From CAYNVS01 sp964400725 (GTDB lineage: Bacteria; Myxococcota_A; SURF-8; CAYNVS01), in NCBI GenBank assembly GCA_964400725.1, contig CAYNVS010000020.1:1-56702 (forward strand): 56,702 bases of DNA, given 5' to 3'. The position numbers were made by a program, and so were the translations under genes. Every line of letters begins with the position of its first letter. Position 1 is the first letter of the stretch. Positions 7,533 through 16,560 of the stretch are shown here, one piece after another. A model generated the notes under the pieces. That model searched no databases. It was not told where the DNA came from and was given only the letters and a program-made list of their open reading frames with translations.

Positions 7533-10500
7533 ATGGACCAAACTAGACGCGGATTTTTGAAACTGATGGTAGGCGGTTCCGCCGTGGCCGCAGTAGGCGC
7601 GGAAGGAATGTTTGTCGGCGATGCGCCGGCATTTGCCGCCGCAAGTCCCTACAAACTTGAATCGACGATAGAGACGACGAGCATCTGCCCTTATTGCGGA
7701 TGCGGATGCGGCATCGTCGTATCAAGCCGAAACGGCAAGGTGGTCAACGCCGAAGGAGACCCCGATCATCCAATCAACGAAGGAGCCCTGTGCAGCAAAG
7801 GCGCGGCGCTCTTTCAGGTGGCCGTCAACGAGCGCCGAATGAAGAAGGTTCTTTACCGCGCTCCCGGAGCCGCCGATTGGGAGGAAAAACCCTACGAATG
7901 GGCCATCGCCCAATTAAGCAAGCGGATTAAGGCCGTCCGCGACGAAACATTCGTTGCGAAAAACGCCGTCGGCCAAATCGTCAACCGCGTTACGGGGCTC
8001 GCCAACTTCGGCGGCGCGGCGCTGGATACCGAAGAGTGCATGGTAATCAGCAAATTCGCCCGCGCCCTGGGAATTGTTAATATCGAACATCAGGCGCGCC
8101 TCTGCCACAGCTCTACCGTTGCGGGACTTGCGGCCAGTTTCGGACGCGGAGCCATGACCAACCATTGGATCGACATTAAAAACGCCGATTTGGTTCTGGT
8201 AATCGGAAGCAACCCCGCGGAAAACCATCCCATGTCCTTCCGCTGGGTTACCCGCGCCAAGGAACGAGGCGCTAAGGTTATTACCGTTGATCCGCGCTAC
8301 ACTCGCACCGCGGCGGTGTCGAACATTTACGCGCCAATGCGCTCGGGAACCGACATCGCTTTCATCGGCGGCATAATAAACTACTTGCTGACTAACGATC
8401 AGGTAAACCATCCGTACGTGCTTGCCCATACAAACGCCGCCTTTCTGGTGGATGAACGCTACGCTTTCAACGACGGCCTATTCAGCGGATATAATCCCGA
8501 GAAACGCTCATACGATAAGTCGTCTTGGTCGTTCCAGAAGGATGCAAAAGGGTTTGTGATAAAGGACGAAACATTGACGAATCCTCGTTGCGTCTATATG
8601 TTGATGAAAGAGCACTATGCGCGATACACGCCTGAAAAAGTTTCATCAGTTACCGGCACGCCGCAGGATGTCTTTCTTAAGGTCTGCGCCGCAATAGCCG
8701 AAACCCATCATCCCGACAAGGCTATGACGATACTCTACGCTATGGGAACGACGCAGAGCACGCACGGCGCTCAAAATATTAGGGCGTATTCCATTTTACA
8801 GCTGCTTCTTGGAAACATCGGCATAGCCGGAGGCGGCATCAACGCTATGCGCGGCGAAAGCAACGTTCAGGCCAGCACCGACGCGGGTCTTCTGTATCAC
8901 ATCCTTCCGGGCTACCTCCCGACTCCAACCGACGCGGACGCATCGCTGTCAGTTTATATAGAACGCAACACGCCGAAGTATGCCGATCCGAAATCGGCGA
9001 ACTGGTGGCAGAACAGACCCAAGTATTTGGTAAGCCTTCTAAAAGCGTGGTACGGCGATCACGCGACGAAGGAAAACGACTTTGCTTACGACTACCTGCC
9101 CAAGCGCGACAAGAATTATTCTCACATCAATATATTCGAGTCCATGCTGGCCGGAAACATCAAAGGCGCCATTCTTTGGGGGCAGAACCCAGCCGTAGGC
9201 GGCCCTCACTCCAACAGCGAACGCGAGGCGTTATCTAAACTCAAATGGCTGGCGTGCATTGATTTGTGGGAAACCGACACCTCGATATTTTGGAAGCGCC
9301 CCGGCGTCTCTCCCGCTAGCATCTCCACCGAAGTCTTTTTCTTTCCGGCGGCAAGCTCCGTCGAGAAGGAAGGCAGCGTTACAAATTCGGGACGCTGGGC
9401 TCAATGGCGATACAAGGCGCAGAACCCGCCGGGCGAAGCGCGTCCAGATTTGGACATCGTCAACGACCTGATGAAGGCGTTAAAGAAGGAATACGCCAAC
9501 GGCGGCGTATTCCCCGACCCGATAATTAATGTTACATGGAATTACGACTCTGATTCCGGTCATGGAGCCGACCCGCATAAAGCCGCCAAAGAGACAAACG
9601 GCTACTTCACGCAGGATGTAACCTATCCCGACGGAAAATCTTTCAAGAAAGGCGATCAGGTGCCTACTTTCGGTCTGCTTAAGGACGACGGCTCCACCGC
9701 GTCGGTCTGCTGGATAATGGCGGGTTCGTACGTCGGGCACGATCCCAAGACGGGCAATCTAATGGCCCGGCGCAACCGCCAAGACGCGATCAACAATATA
9801 GGACTATATCCAAACTGGTCTTGGGCATGGCCCGTGAACCGCCGCATCCTTTATAACCGCGCATCCTGCGATCCATCGGGACAGCCCTACAATTCCCAAA
9901 AGTGGGTTGTGAGATGGAACGCCGAGAAAAAAGCTTGGGAAGGCGACGTTCCCGACGGCCCGTGGCCTCCTATGGCAAGCGGCGACGCGGGACGCTACTC
10001 TTATATTATGACCGCCGAAGGCTTCGCCTACTTTTTTTCTCCGGCTCTCAACGACGGTCCCTTCCCCGAACACTACGAGCCGTACGAATCGCCTGTCGTC
10101 AATCTGTTGAACGGCCAGCAGTTCAATCCCGCTACGGATATAGCGGCATGGCGCAACCGAGCCAAAGAGACCGGCGTTGCGGATAAATATCCAATTGTTG
10201 GAACCACCTATCGTTTGTCCGAGCACTGGCAGGCCGGAGCCATGACCCGCAACCTTCCATGGCTGGCGGAGTTGCAGCCTGACATGTTCATTGAAGTGTC
10301 CGAGGAACTGGCCGCGGCGAAAGGTCTGCAACACGGCGGAAAAGCCAAAGTCATGTCCGCCCGCGGCGAATTAATAGCCTATGTGGTCGTTACAAAGCGT
10401 TTCAAGCCCTTCAAGATTAACGGTAAGATTGTGCATCAGATTGGTATGCCGTGGCATTACGGGTATTCCGGCATCGCCACCGGCGACAGCGCCAACCTGC

Positions 10501-10577
10501 TGACTCCTCACGTGGGCGACGCTAATACGACCATTCCCGAATACAAAGTGTTCCTCTGCGACGTGGCCAAAGCCTGA
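7533..10577 (+). CDS. Formate dehydrogenase catalytic (alpha) subunit, Cys type
   Basis: A 1014-residue molybdo/tungsto-pterin oxidoreductase, close to the ~1015 residues of E. coli FdnG/FdoG. Residues 1-36 are a twin-arginine signal (TRRGFLK, then hydrophobic stretch, APAFAA), so the folded enzyme is exported. Cys52, Cys55, Cys59 and Cys87 bind a [4Fe-4S] cluster (CPYCGCGC, GALCSKG). The metal ligand is Cys191 in ARLCHSSTVA, where E. coli FdnG has selenocysteine in ARVUHGPTVA; no in-frame TGA occurs. The conserved FGRGAMTNHW and the C-terminal molydopterin-dinucleotide-binding domain (about 890-1010) follow. It oxidises formate to CO2 in the periplasm, passing electrons to the next two gene products. 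The ribosome site AAAGGA overlaps the end of fdhE. Confidence 0.96.
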   Translation: MDQTRRGFLKLMVGGSAVAAVGAEGMFVGDAPAFAAASPYKLESTIETTSICPYCGCGCGIVVSSRNGKVVNAEGDPDHPINEGALCSKGAALFQVAVNERRMKKVLYRAPGAADWEEKPYEWAIAQLSKRIKAVRDETFVAKNAVGQIVNRVTGLANFGGAALDTEECMVISKFARALGIVNIEHQARLCHSSTVAGLAASFGRGAMTNHWIDIKNADLVLVIGSNPAENHPMSFRWVTRAKERGAKVITVDPRYTRTAAVSNIYAPMRSGTDIAFIGGIINYLLTNDQVNHPYVLAHTNAAFLVDERYAFNDGLFSGYNPEKRSYDKSSWSFQKDAKGFVIKDETLTNPRCVYMLMKEHYARYTPEKVSSVTGTPQDVFLKVCAAIAETHHPDKAMTILYAMGTTQSTHGAQNIRAYSILQLLLGNIGIAGGGINAMRGESNVQASTDAGLLYHILPGYLPTPTDADASLSVYIERNTPKYADPKSANWWQNRPKYLVSLLKAWYGDHATKENDFAYDYLPKRDKNYSHINIFESMLAGNIKGAILWGQNPAVGGPHSNSEREALSKLKWLACIDLWETDTSIFWKRPGVSPASISTEVFFFPAASSVEKEGSVTNSGRWAQWRYKAQNPPGEARPDLDIVNDLMKALKKEYANGGVFPDPIINVTWNYDSDSGHGADPHKAAKETNGYFTQDVTYPDGKSFKKGDQVPTFGLLKDDGSTASVCWIMAGSYVGHDPKTGNLMARRNRQDAINNIGLYPNWSWAWPVNRRILYNRASCDPSGQPYNSQKWVVRWNAEKKAWEGDVPDGPWPPMASGDAGRYSYIMTAEGFAYFFSPALNDGPFPEHYEPYESPVVNLLNGQQFNPATDIAAWRNRAKETGVADKYPIVGTTYRLSEHWQAGAMTRNLPWLAELQPDMFIEVSEELAAAKGLQHGGKAKVMSARGELIAYVVVTKRFKPFKINGKIVHQIGMPWHYGYSGIATGDSANLLTPHVGDANTTIPEYKVFLCDVAKA

Positions 10578-10609
10578 ATCGCGTAACGGAAGAAAGAACG
10601 AGAATTCTA

Positions 10610-11431
10610 ATGAGCGACGCCTTAACCTGCAATGCTGTTCTTATCGACACTACAAAATGTATGGGATGCCGCGGCTGTCAAGTCGCCTGCAAGCAATGGA
10701 ACGAACAGAAGGCCGAATCAACCGCCTTCTTCGGCGGACCCGGTTACCAAAATCCTCCCGCCCTTTCAGCCGACACGTTTACCCTTGTGAAATACCACGA
10801 AGTAGAGACTTCCGAAGGTCTTAAGTGGGTATTTACCAAGCACGGCTGTATGCACTGCGAAGAGCCGGCTTGCGTTTCGGCCTGTCCCGTAGGCGCGTTG
10901 AATCGTCAGGCGTCCGGCGCCGTTACCTATGACGCGTCCAAGTGTATCGGCTGCCGCTACTGTATGCTTGCCTGCCCTTGGCAAATTCCTAAATACCAAT
11001 GGACCGCCCTGGCTCCCTACGTCCGCAAGTGCACCGGCTGCGACGAGCGAGTCGCCCACGGGAAAAAACCGGCTTGCGTGTCCACATGTCCGACGGGCGC
11101 TCTTCAATACGGCCCGCGGGACGCGATGCTGGCGGAGGCTCGCAAGCGCATAGCGGATAATCCCAAACAGTATGTCAATCATATTTACGGCGAAAAGGAA
11201 GCGGGCGGCACCGGCGTGTTTTATATGGCGGCCGTACCGTTTGCCTCTCTGGGGTTCCCTATGGTTGGCGAAGAAGTCCGCTCCGTCCACGCCGACAGGG
11301 TGCTTCATGTTTTGCCCTGGTGGGTGATGGGGCTGGGCGCATCTTTGAGCGCGCTTTACTGGTTCAATGCTCGTAAAAAGAAGTTGGCCGAAGAGAAAAA
11401 GAACAACTCCGCGCCGATGGAAAAGAGGTAA
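10610..11431 (+). CDS. Formate dehydrogenase iron-sulfur (beta) subunit
   Basis: A 273-residue electron-transfer subunit with four ferredoxin-type cysteine groups: CMGCRGCQVACKQW (about 18-31), CMHCEEPACVSACPVG, CIGCRYCMLACPW and CTGCDERV...CVSTCPTG. This is the FdnH/HybA-like arrangement of four [4Fe-4S] clusters. A single C-terminal membrane helix (about 230-250, LHVLPWWVMGLGASLSALYW) followed by basic residues anchors it from the periplasmic side. It has no signal peptide and is expected to be carried out with the Tat-bearing alpha subunit. It starts 32 bases after the alpha subunit and ends three bases before the membrane subunit. Confidence 0.95.
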   Translation: MSDALTCNAVLIDTTKCMGCRGCQVACKQWNEQKAESTAFFGGPGYQNPPALSADTFTLVKYHEVETSEGLKWVFTKHGCMHCEEPACVSACPVGALNRQASGAVTYDASKCIGCRYCMLACPWQIPKYQWTALAPYVRKCTGCDERVAHGKKPACVSTCPTGALQYGPRDAMLAEARKRIADNPKQYVNHIYGEKEAGGTGVFYMAAVPFASLGFPMVGEEVRSVHADRVLHVLPWWVMGLGASLSALYWFNARKKKLAEEKKNNSAPMEKR

Positions 11432-11434
11432 CTA

Positions 11435-12565
11435 ATGGCGACGAACTTATTAAAAGGCTGGAAATTTCCCATTACGCCGGCGCGCGTAACGCTGCTGGCT
11501 TTGGCCTTCGTCGGGCTAGCGATGCTCGCCTACCGGTTTGCAGTCGGTCTAGGCGCCGCGACTAACCTTAAGGACTCTTTCCCTTGGGGCCTGTGGATAG
11601 GTTTCGATATGATGAGCGGCGTTGCGCTGGCCGCGGGCGGGTTCGTTATGGCGTTTTATGTCGAAGTCGTAGGAAAAGGTCGTTTTCACCGATTCTTAAG
11701 ACCCGCCATCGTAACCGCCTTCATAGGCTACATATTGGCCATTGTCGGTCTCTTGGGCGACTTGGGACTTCCGTGGTTCATTTATCATCCTATATATATG
11801 TGGAACATCCATTCCGTCATGTTTGAAGTCGCTTGGTGCGTCATTATATACACGACGGTTCTCTTTGTGGAATTTCTGCCTATGCCGCTTGAACGGCTGG
11901 GCATGAAGGGGCCGTTAGCGTTGGTTCGCAAAATAATGCCCATTATGATTGTGTTGGGCATCATTCTTTCAACCCTGCATCAATCGTCTTTGGGGTCGCT
12001 GTTCCTTTTGATGGGGCATCGGCTGCACTCGTTGTGGTGGTCTCCAATTATTCCGGTGCACTTTTTGCTGACCGCAATTTCCGTAGGGTTCGGCATGGTG
12101 ATATTCGAAGCGATTCTCACTTCAAAACTGCTGAAACATCCCTTGGATATTAAGTTGTTGGGCGATTTGGCCAAGCCGTTTCCTTGGGTTCTGCTTATCG
12201 CGTTTGTGGCGCGGCTTATCGATCTTGCCGTCCGCGGCAAACTTTCGTATATCGGCGAAGGCTCGCTGCAGTCGTTCTCGTTCATGGCGGAAGTGGGACT
12301 GGGTTTGCTGCTGCCGGCAATAATGCTGCTGACGCCCGCGGTGCGCTACCACGCCGGTCGTCTTTTCGCCGCTGCGACGCTGGTGGTTCTGGGCGTTGTG
12401 CTTAACCGAATCAACGTGAGCATTATCGGTATGTTTACCGAAGCGTCAACCTATGCGCCGAAATGGAATGAATTGGTGGTGAGCGTCGGTCTGGTATCGC
12501 TGGGCGTGATTATAATTGCATTCATCAACGAGAACATGCCGGTTCAGCAGAACGATCACACTTAA
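11435..12565 (+). CDS. NrfD/HybB-type membrane subunit of formate dehydrogenase
   Basis: The 376-residue protein has about nine to ten membrane segments and the pattern of NrfD/HybB (polysulfide reductase) proteins, for example FPWGLWIGFDMMSGVALAAGG near residue 50-70 and HQSSLGSLFLL near 185. It should exchange electrons with the quinone pool. E. coli Fdn/Fdo use a four-helix cytochrome b (FdnI) instead; NrfD-type anchors bind no haem. The stop codon of the beta subunit sits inside this gene's ribosome site (AAAGAGGTAA), so the two are translationally coupled. Confidence 0.92.
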   Translation: MATNLLKGWKFPITPARVTLLALAFVGLAMLAYRFAVGLGAATNLKDSFPWGLWIGFDMMSGVALAAGGFVMAFYVEVVGKGRFHRFLRPAIVTAFIGYILAIVGLLGDLGLPWFIYHPIYMWNIHSVMFEVAWCVIIYTTVLFVEFLPMPLERLGMKGPLALVRKIMPIMIVLGIILSTLHQSSLGSLFLLMGHRLHSLWWSPIIPVHFLLTAISVGFGMVIFEAILTSKLLKHPLDIKLLGDLAKPFPWVLLIAFVARLIDLAVRGKLSYIGEGSLQSFSFMAEVGLGLLLPAIMLLTPAVRYHAGRLFAAATLVVLGVVLNRINVSIIGMFTEASTYAPKWNELVVSVGLVSLGVIIIAFINENMPVQQNDHT

Positions 12566-12699
12566 GCCCGAGCTATTCAACCGCGTTGACTTTGCGTCCG
12601 TTCGTTTACGGACGATCGGCGTCCGGCGCGTCGAAAGTAGCCTTTAAGGAATTAAACCGCCGACAAAGAGGCGAAGTCTTACAACCCCAAAGCATATTC

Positions 12700-13314
12700 A
12701 TGCAGACGCAGACAGGTTGCGCAATTTTAGCGGGCGGTAAGGGTTCGAGGCTCGGAGGGACTCAAAAGGGTCTTATCGAACTGGGCGGCGAAACTCTTGT
12801 TGCGCGCCTTGTCAGATTGGCGTCTCCCCTGTTTTCCGAGCTTATGCTCGTCGCGAACGAGCCGTCCTTGTACGCTTTTCTGGGCGTTCCGGTTTATCCC
12901 GACGACAAGCCGGGGCGGGGACCGCTTGAAGGCATCGCCACAGCCTTAAGGCATAGTCGAAGCGAGCGCATTCTGGTTATGGCTTGCGACATGCCTTTAA
13001 TAACTCAGAATGCTATGCAAACGCTGGCGGAGTGGAAATTCGGCGCGCAAGCTGTAACGCCGCGTTCGGTCAAGGGGTTGGAGCCTCTATTTGCGCTTTA
13101 CGCTCGGTCAGCCTTGCCGGTCATAGAAGCGTATTTATCAGCCGGCGGACGGAAAATATGCTCCGTCTTCGACGAGTTAGACGTCGAATTTCCTCCGATG
13201 GAATTCTTCGATTCGCAAACTTATTATAATATCAACGAAGCAATCCACCTAGACGAACTTGCTCGTATTACAGGGCAAACGCCGAACATCCACGGCCAAA
13301 CGTTTAGGGAGTAG
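12700..13314 (+). CDS. mobA: Molybdenum cofactor guanylyltransferase MobA
   Basis: A 204-residue nucleotidyltransferase. The start AILAGGKGSRLGGTQKGL is the MobA glycine-rich GTP-binding motif, and VMACDMPLI holds the metal-binding aspartate. MobA attaches GMP to Mo- or W-molybdopterin, giving the bis-MGD cofactor that the formate dehydrogenase encoded just upstream requires. The frame is open another 38 codons from a TTG at 12586, but the family starts right before the glycine-rich loop, so ATG 12700 is chosen although its ribosome site is weak. It follows the dehydrogenase genes in the same direction after 134 bases. Confidence 0.92.
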   Translation: MQTQTGCAILAGGKGSRLGGTQKGLIELGGETLVARLVRLASPLFSELMLVANEPSLYAFLGVPVYPDDKPGRGPLEGIATALRHSRSERILVMACDMPLITQNAMQTLAEWKFGAQAVTPRSVKGLEPLFALYARSALPVIEAYLSAGGRKICSVFDELDVEFPPMEFFDSQTYYNINEAIHLDELARITGQTPNIHGQTFRE

Positions 13315-13365
13315 GCTCGGACGGTCTGAACGTCCGCGGTTGCCGATTTTAGGAAATGACGCGCA

Positions 13366-14154
13366 ATGAGCGATTTTATTAAAGCCGAAGCTATGTGGCG
13401 TATGGAAGGCGGGCGGGTCGAGGCGATAGAAGACCTTCTTGTGCGCGAGACTTCTTTGGAGCTGTTCGTAAACGGCAGCTTTTTGCAAAGTCTGAAGTGC
13501 CTTCCTGTCGATATGAAAAGGCTTGCCGTAGGCTTTCTCGTAAGCGAGGGTTACTTAAGCAAAAGGGGAGACTTAGTATCGCTTGAACTTTGTTCGGACA
13601 ACCGGACTGTTAAGGCCGTTCTGAATACTCCGCCGGAGCAAATGGAGCGCGCCCGCCTTTTGCGCGAAAGAGCGCCGGAGATTGACCCTGTAACGCATTT
13701 TATCAGCCTGATGCAGCCCGCGCCGGACGCGCCGGATAGGCGAGGGGAGCTTATGACGCTCTCAGATATTGCGAGCCAGTTCTTCCAGTTTGCGAAGCAG
13801 TCCGAAACCTTCAGAAAAGCCGGAGGAGTTCACTCCGCGGCGTTGTCTGACGGAAAGAGGCTTATTTACGCCGCCGACGACGTCAGCCGGCATAACGCGA
13901 TGGACCGCGTTATAGGCGCCGCATTTTTAGACGGGCGCGATTTGGGGCGCTTGTCCGTATTCACGACCGGCAGACTGCATTTGGACATGATTACCAAACT
14001 TGCCCTAACGGGCATACCGTTATGCGTAACGCGCGCCGCTCCTACGCATGAAGCTCTTGCCTTGGCTAAATATTGCGGTCTGACGCTCTGCGGACGAATT
14101 AAATCCGGAAGCGCTCTTGTTTTTTGCGGCATGGAACGCGTCTCCGCAAATTAG
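13366..14154 (+). CDS. fdhD: FdhD-family formate dehydrogenase sulfurtransferase, without the usual Cys loop
   Basis: A 262-residue member of the FdhD family, whose E. coli protein moves sulfur from IscS to the Mo-bisMGD cofactor of formate dehydrogenase. Family motifs are visible: VRETSLELFVNG near the N-terminus, LAVGFLVSEGYL, KAGGVHSAAL, the signature DDVSRHNAMDRVIG and TTGRLHLDMITKLA. However the expected cysteine loop (CxxC in E. coli, SGCG in many others), normally between the LxxEG segment and the GGxH motif, is absent: the equivalent stretch (about residues 98-130) has no cysteine. Remaining cysteines are near residue 82 and in the last 40 residues. Location at the end of the fdh-mobA operon supports the assignment. 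Confidence 0.9.
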   Translation: MSDFIKAEAMWRMEGGRVEAIEDLLVRETSLELFVNGSFLQSLKCLPVDMKRLAVGFLVSEGYLSKRGDLVSLELCSDNRTVKAVLNTPPEQMERARLLRERAPEIDPVTHFISLMQPAPDAPDRRGELMTLSDIASQFFQFAKQSETFRKAGGVHSAALSDGKRLIYAADDVSRHNAMDRVIGAAFLDGRDLGRLSVFTTGRLHLDMITKLALTGIPLCVTRAAPTHEALALAKYCGLTLCGRIKSGSALVFCGMERVSAN

Positions 14155-14236
14155 TAAGGCGGAAACACGCTTTCGCCTCACCTATCAATGACGCGCTGTA
14201 ATTGTGAATTACGATAACGCTTTTAGAAGCCGTTAT
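14155..14236. terminator. Convergent intergenic region with two weak hairpins
   Basis: Between fdhD (+) and tupC (-) lie two imperfect stems: AGGCG-G-AAA / TTT-CGCCT at 14157-14178 and ATAACGCTT...AAG-C-CGTTAT at 14214-14236, the second overlapping the tupC stop codon. Neither has a clear T tract, so termination here is plausible but not certain. Confidence 0.35.
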
Positions 14237-14898
14237 AAATCGGCGCGCTTTCGCCCGTTGACCAGTTCCAAGCGGCGATCTCCAAGAAGAGCGTCGTCCT
14301 CTTCGTCATGCGAGACCAACGCTAGTCCAATCTTTTCGTCCCGGACGAGCGAGCGTAATTCGCTGCGCATGGACGCCCGCCATTCGCGGTCCAATCCTGA
14401 AAAAGGCTCGTCTAAAAGAAGAAGTCTTGGGCGGGTTATCAAAGCGCGCGCAAACAGGGCGCGCCGCGCCTGCCCCCCGCTAAGCGTTTCTATCGGCCTG
14501 CGCGCCATCTCGTCAAGCCCCATTCGCTCCAGCCACGGCATCGCTTTAAGGCAGGCTTCCTTCTTACCGATTCCGCGAAGCGTCAACGGCAGCGCGACGT
14601 TGTCAATCACCCGCCCGCGAAGCAGCGCGGGCTCCTGAAGAATCGAGCCGATATTACGGCGGAGCTTTAACAGCGCCGAACGATTGGAAAAACAAACGGG
14701 TTGGCCGTCAAAATAAACTTCTCCCAAATGGGGCTTGCGAAGCAGATGCAGAATATAAAGAAGGGTGGTTTTACCGGAGCCGTTTGAGCCGGTTATTCTT
14801 AGGGTTTCTCCGGCGAAGACTTCCAAATGGTCGATTTCAAGTTGAAAACTCGGCCATGCCAATTTTACCCGTCGTAATTCAATTAATGGTTTTGGCAT
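14233..14898 (-). CDS. tupC: Tungstate ABC transporter ATP-binding protein TupC
   Basis: A 221-residue ABC ATPase with Walker A GSNGSGKTTL (about 34-43), Q-loop ILQEP, signature LSGGQARRALFARAL, and Walker B LLLLDEPFSGLD, followed by the switch histidine (VSHDEED). It lacks the extra C-terminal TOBE/MOP regulatory domain of ModC, fitting the short TupC type. It powers the TupAB importer. The ATG lies 6 bases after the tupB stop. It is the last gene of the minus-strand cofactor operon that begins with moaA. Confidence 0.9.
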   Translation of the reverse strand: MPKPLIELRRVKLAWPSFQLEIDHLEVFAGETLRITGSNGSGKTTLLYILHLLRKPHLGEVYFDGQPVCFSNRSALLKLRRNIGSILQEPALLRGRVIDNVALPLTLRGIGKKEACLKAMPWLERMGLDEMARRPIETLSGGQARRALFARALITRPRLLLLDEPFSGLDREWRASMRSELRSLVRDEKIGLALVSHDEEDDALLGDRRLELVNGRKRADL

Positions 14899-14904
14899 GG
14901 TTTA

Positions 14905-15570
14905 TCACAGTTTCTTCGTCCTGAATTGAAGCCACGTTAAATAACCGCTGATTATGAACGTCAGCAGCATGAGCGCCAACGAGAGAAACAACGCTTTCTC
15001 AAAGTTCCCCTGACGCGCCTCAAAAGTTATGGCTGTCGTCAGAACTCGGGTTTCGCCCCGAATGTCTCCTCCGACCATCATAACCGAAGCCACCTCCGAC
15101 AATACTCGACCTAAGGCCGCAAGAACAGCCGCAAAAAGTCCGAGTTTCGCTTCGTTAGAGAGCAGGCGGAAGGTTTGTAAACGCGTTGCGCCCAGGGCTT
15201 GCACTTGCCGCCTAACTTTCATGGGTATCTGTAGAAAGGCGCTGGCCGAAAGCGCGGCCACAATCGGCAGGGCGATAATCGTTTGCGCTACTGACATGCC
15301 GTTCGGCGTGTACAGCCACTTCAACGAAGCTAACGGACCGCCGCGCCATAACAACATCATTACCAAAAGTCCGGCCACTACAGGAGGCAGCCCCATCAGC
15401 GTGTTCAGTATGGCTAGAAGCAACGTACGGCCTTTAAATCGCGAAAGCGATACCCACGCCCCCAAAGGTACGCCAATAATTGCGGCGAAAAAGACCGCCG
15501 TCAGGGAAACTCGCAACGATAAGGCGGCGATTGCCCAGACTTCAGAACCTAGTACAACCCAATCTATCAT
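14905..15570 (-). CDS. tupB: Tungstate ABC transporter permease TupB
   Basis: A 221-residue inner-membrane permease with five to six hydrophobic helices and the ABC-importer coupling loop around EVASVMMVGGDIRGETRVL; the QALGATRLQTFRLL segment is typical of TupB/ModB-like permeases. Together with TupA it forms a high-affinity tungstate uptake system. Its start overlaps the tupA stop by four bases (ATGA), indicating translational coupling. Confidence 0.9.
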   Translation of the reverse strand: MIDWVVLGSEVWAIAALSLRVSLTAVFFAAIIGVPLGAWVSLSRFKGRTLLLAILNTLMGLPPVVAGLLVMMLLWRGGPLASLKWLYTPNGMSVAQTIIALPIVAALSASAFLQIPMKVRRQVQALGATRLQTFRLLSNEAKLGLFAAVLAALGRVLSEVASVMMVGGDIRGETRVLTTAITFEARQGNFEKALFLSLALMLLTFIISGYLTWLQFRTKKL

Positions 15571-16484
15571 GGAGTCGGTTCTTGTTTTACAGGTTTATCA
15601 AGCGGTTCAGCAGCGGCTGCAGGCAGGAAAAGGCGTTCTCCGAAACGGTCAAGACCATATCGGCCAATGAGTTCCATGATTTTGGGCGACAGCAAAAATT
15701 GGGCGTATTCCAAAGCCTTGGCTTTTTCGGAAGTATTTGCAGCCGATTCTGCGACAAGAATTGAATAATGATTTACCAGCCTCGGATCGTTATCCAAGAC
15801 AATCTTGAGGGCGAGCGAAGAACGATTCATCGCGTACGTTGGAAAATCGGTCAGTATATAAGCTCCCAACTCGTCCGCTAAACGTAGAGAAGCGCCCATC
15901 CCGCTTCCGGATTCTTTATACCATGCAGAATTGGGAACAATGTTCGCGTCTTTCCAAATCGCCGTTTCCAAAGAATGCGTGCCTGATTTGTCTCCTCTTG
16001 AAACAAATAGCGCTTTGGCCGCGGCAATTCGCTTAAACGCCTCAACTGAATTTGCGGAACCAGCCGCTTTAGCCGGATCTTTATCCGGCCCCAGCAGCAC
16101 GAATCGACTGGTCATAAGCGGAATGCGAACCCATTCTTTTTTTTCTGAAAGGAAGGCCGCCTCCGCCTTCGGATCGTGCGCGATTACAATATCGGCTTCT
16201 CCTTTTTTTGCCATCGCCAACGATTGGACGCTTCCCACGGCCACGACATTTACGGCGTAACCTCTCGGTTGCGCCTTAAATTGCTTGGTGATTTCATCCA
16301 TCAACCCGCTGTCCGCAAGGCTTGTCGTTATCGTCATAATTACAACGGGTTCGGGCTTCGCCTTATTCGGGGATGAACATGCAAACGACAATATTCCTAA
16401 AAAACAAAGCGCCATTACGGTTATCGGCAGAATTGCCGCGCCGTATTTGAGCCGCTCTAAGCGAGCAAGAACGCCGGCTCTCAT
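15567..16484 (-). CDS. tupA: Tungstate-binding lipoprotein TupA
   Basis: A 305-residue extracytoplasmic solute-binding protein. Residues 14-36 form a lipoprotein signal with lipobox LSFAC (Cys36) after a rather long n-region. The TTTSLADSG motif at about 51-59 is the oxyanion-binding TTTS element of TupA; VNVVAVGSVQSLAMAKKGEADIVI and SRGDKSGTHSLE follow, also typical of TupA. It is distinguished from ModA and WtpA by TTTS and the overall pattern, so tungstate is the likely ligand, though molybdate cannot be excluded. The ATG at 16484 has no clear ribosome site, so the exact start is uncertain. It follows the MoaD-like gene after 76 bases. Confidence 0.88.
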   Translation of the reverse strand: MRAGVLARLERLKYGAAILPITVMALCFLGILSFACSSPNKAKPEPVVIMTITTSLADSGLMDEITKQFKAQPRGYAVNVVAVGSVQSLAMAKKGEADIVIAHDPKAEAAFLSEKKEWVRIPLMTSRFVLLGPDKDPAKAAGSANSVEAFKRIAAAKALFVSRGDKSGTHSLETAIWKDANIVPNSAWYKESGSGMGASLRLADELGAYILTDFPTYAMNRSSLALKIVLDNDPRLVNHYSILVAESAANTSEKAKALEYAQFLLSPKIMELIGRYGLDRFGERLFLPAAAAEPLDKPVKQEPTP

Positions 16485-16560
16485 ACTGGAAATTCTTTTA
16501 TTCGCGCGTTGTCCGGCGGCATAACGGTCGAGTCCGCGTCCTTGCTCGCAATAGAAGCGT

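Noticed and set aside
7533..10577. Selenocysteine codon in the formate dehydrogenase
   Set aside because: The Sec position is an ordinary TGC (Cys191) and no in-frame TGA occurs.
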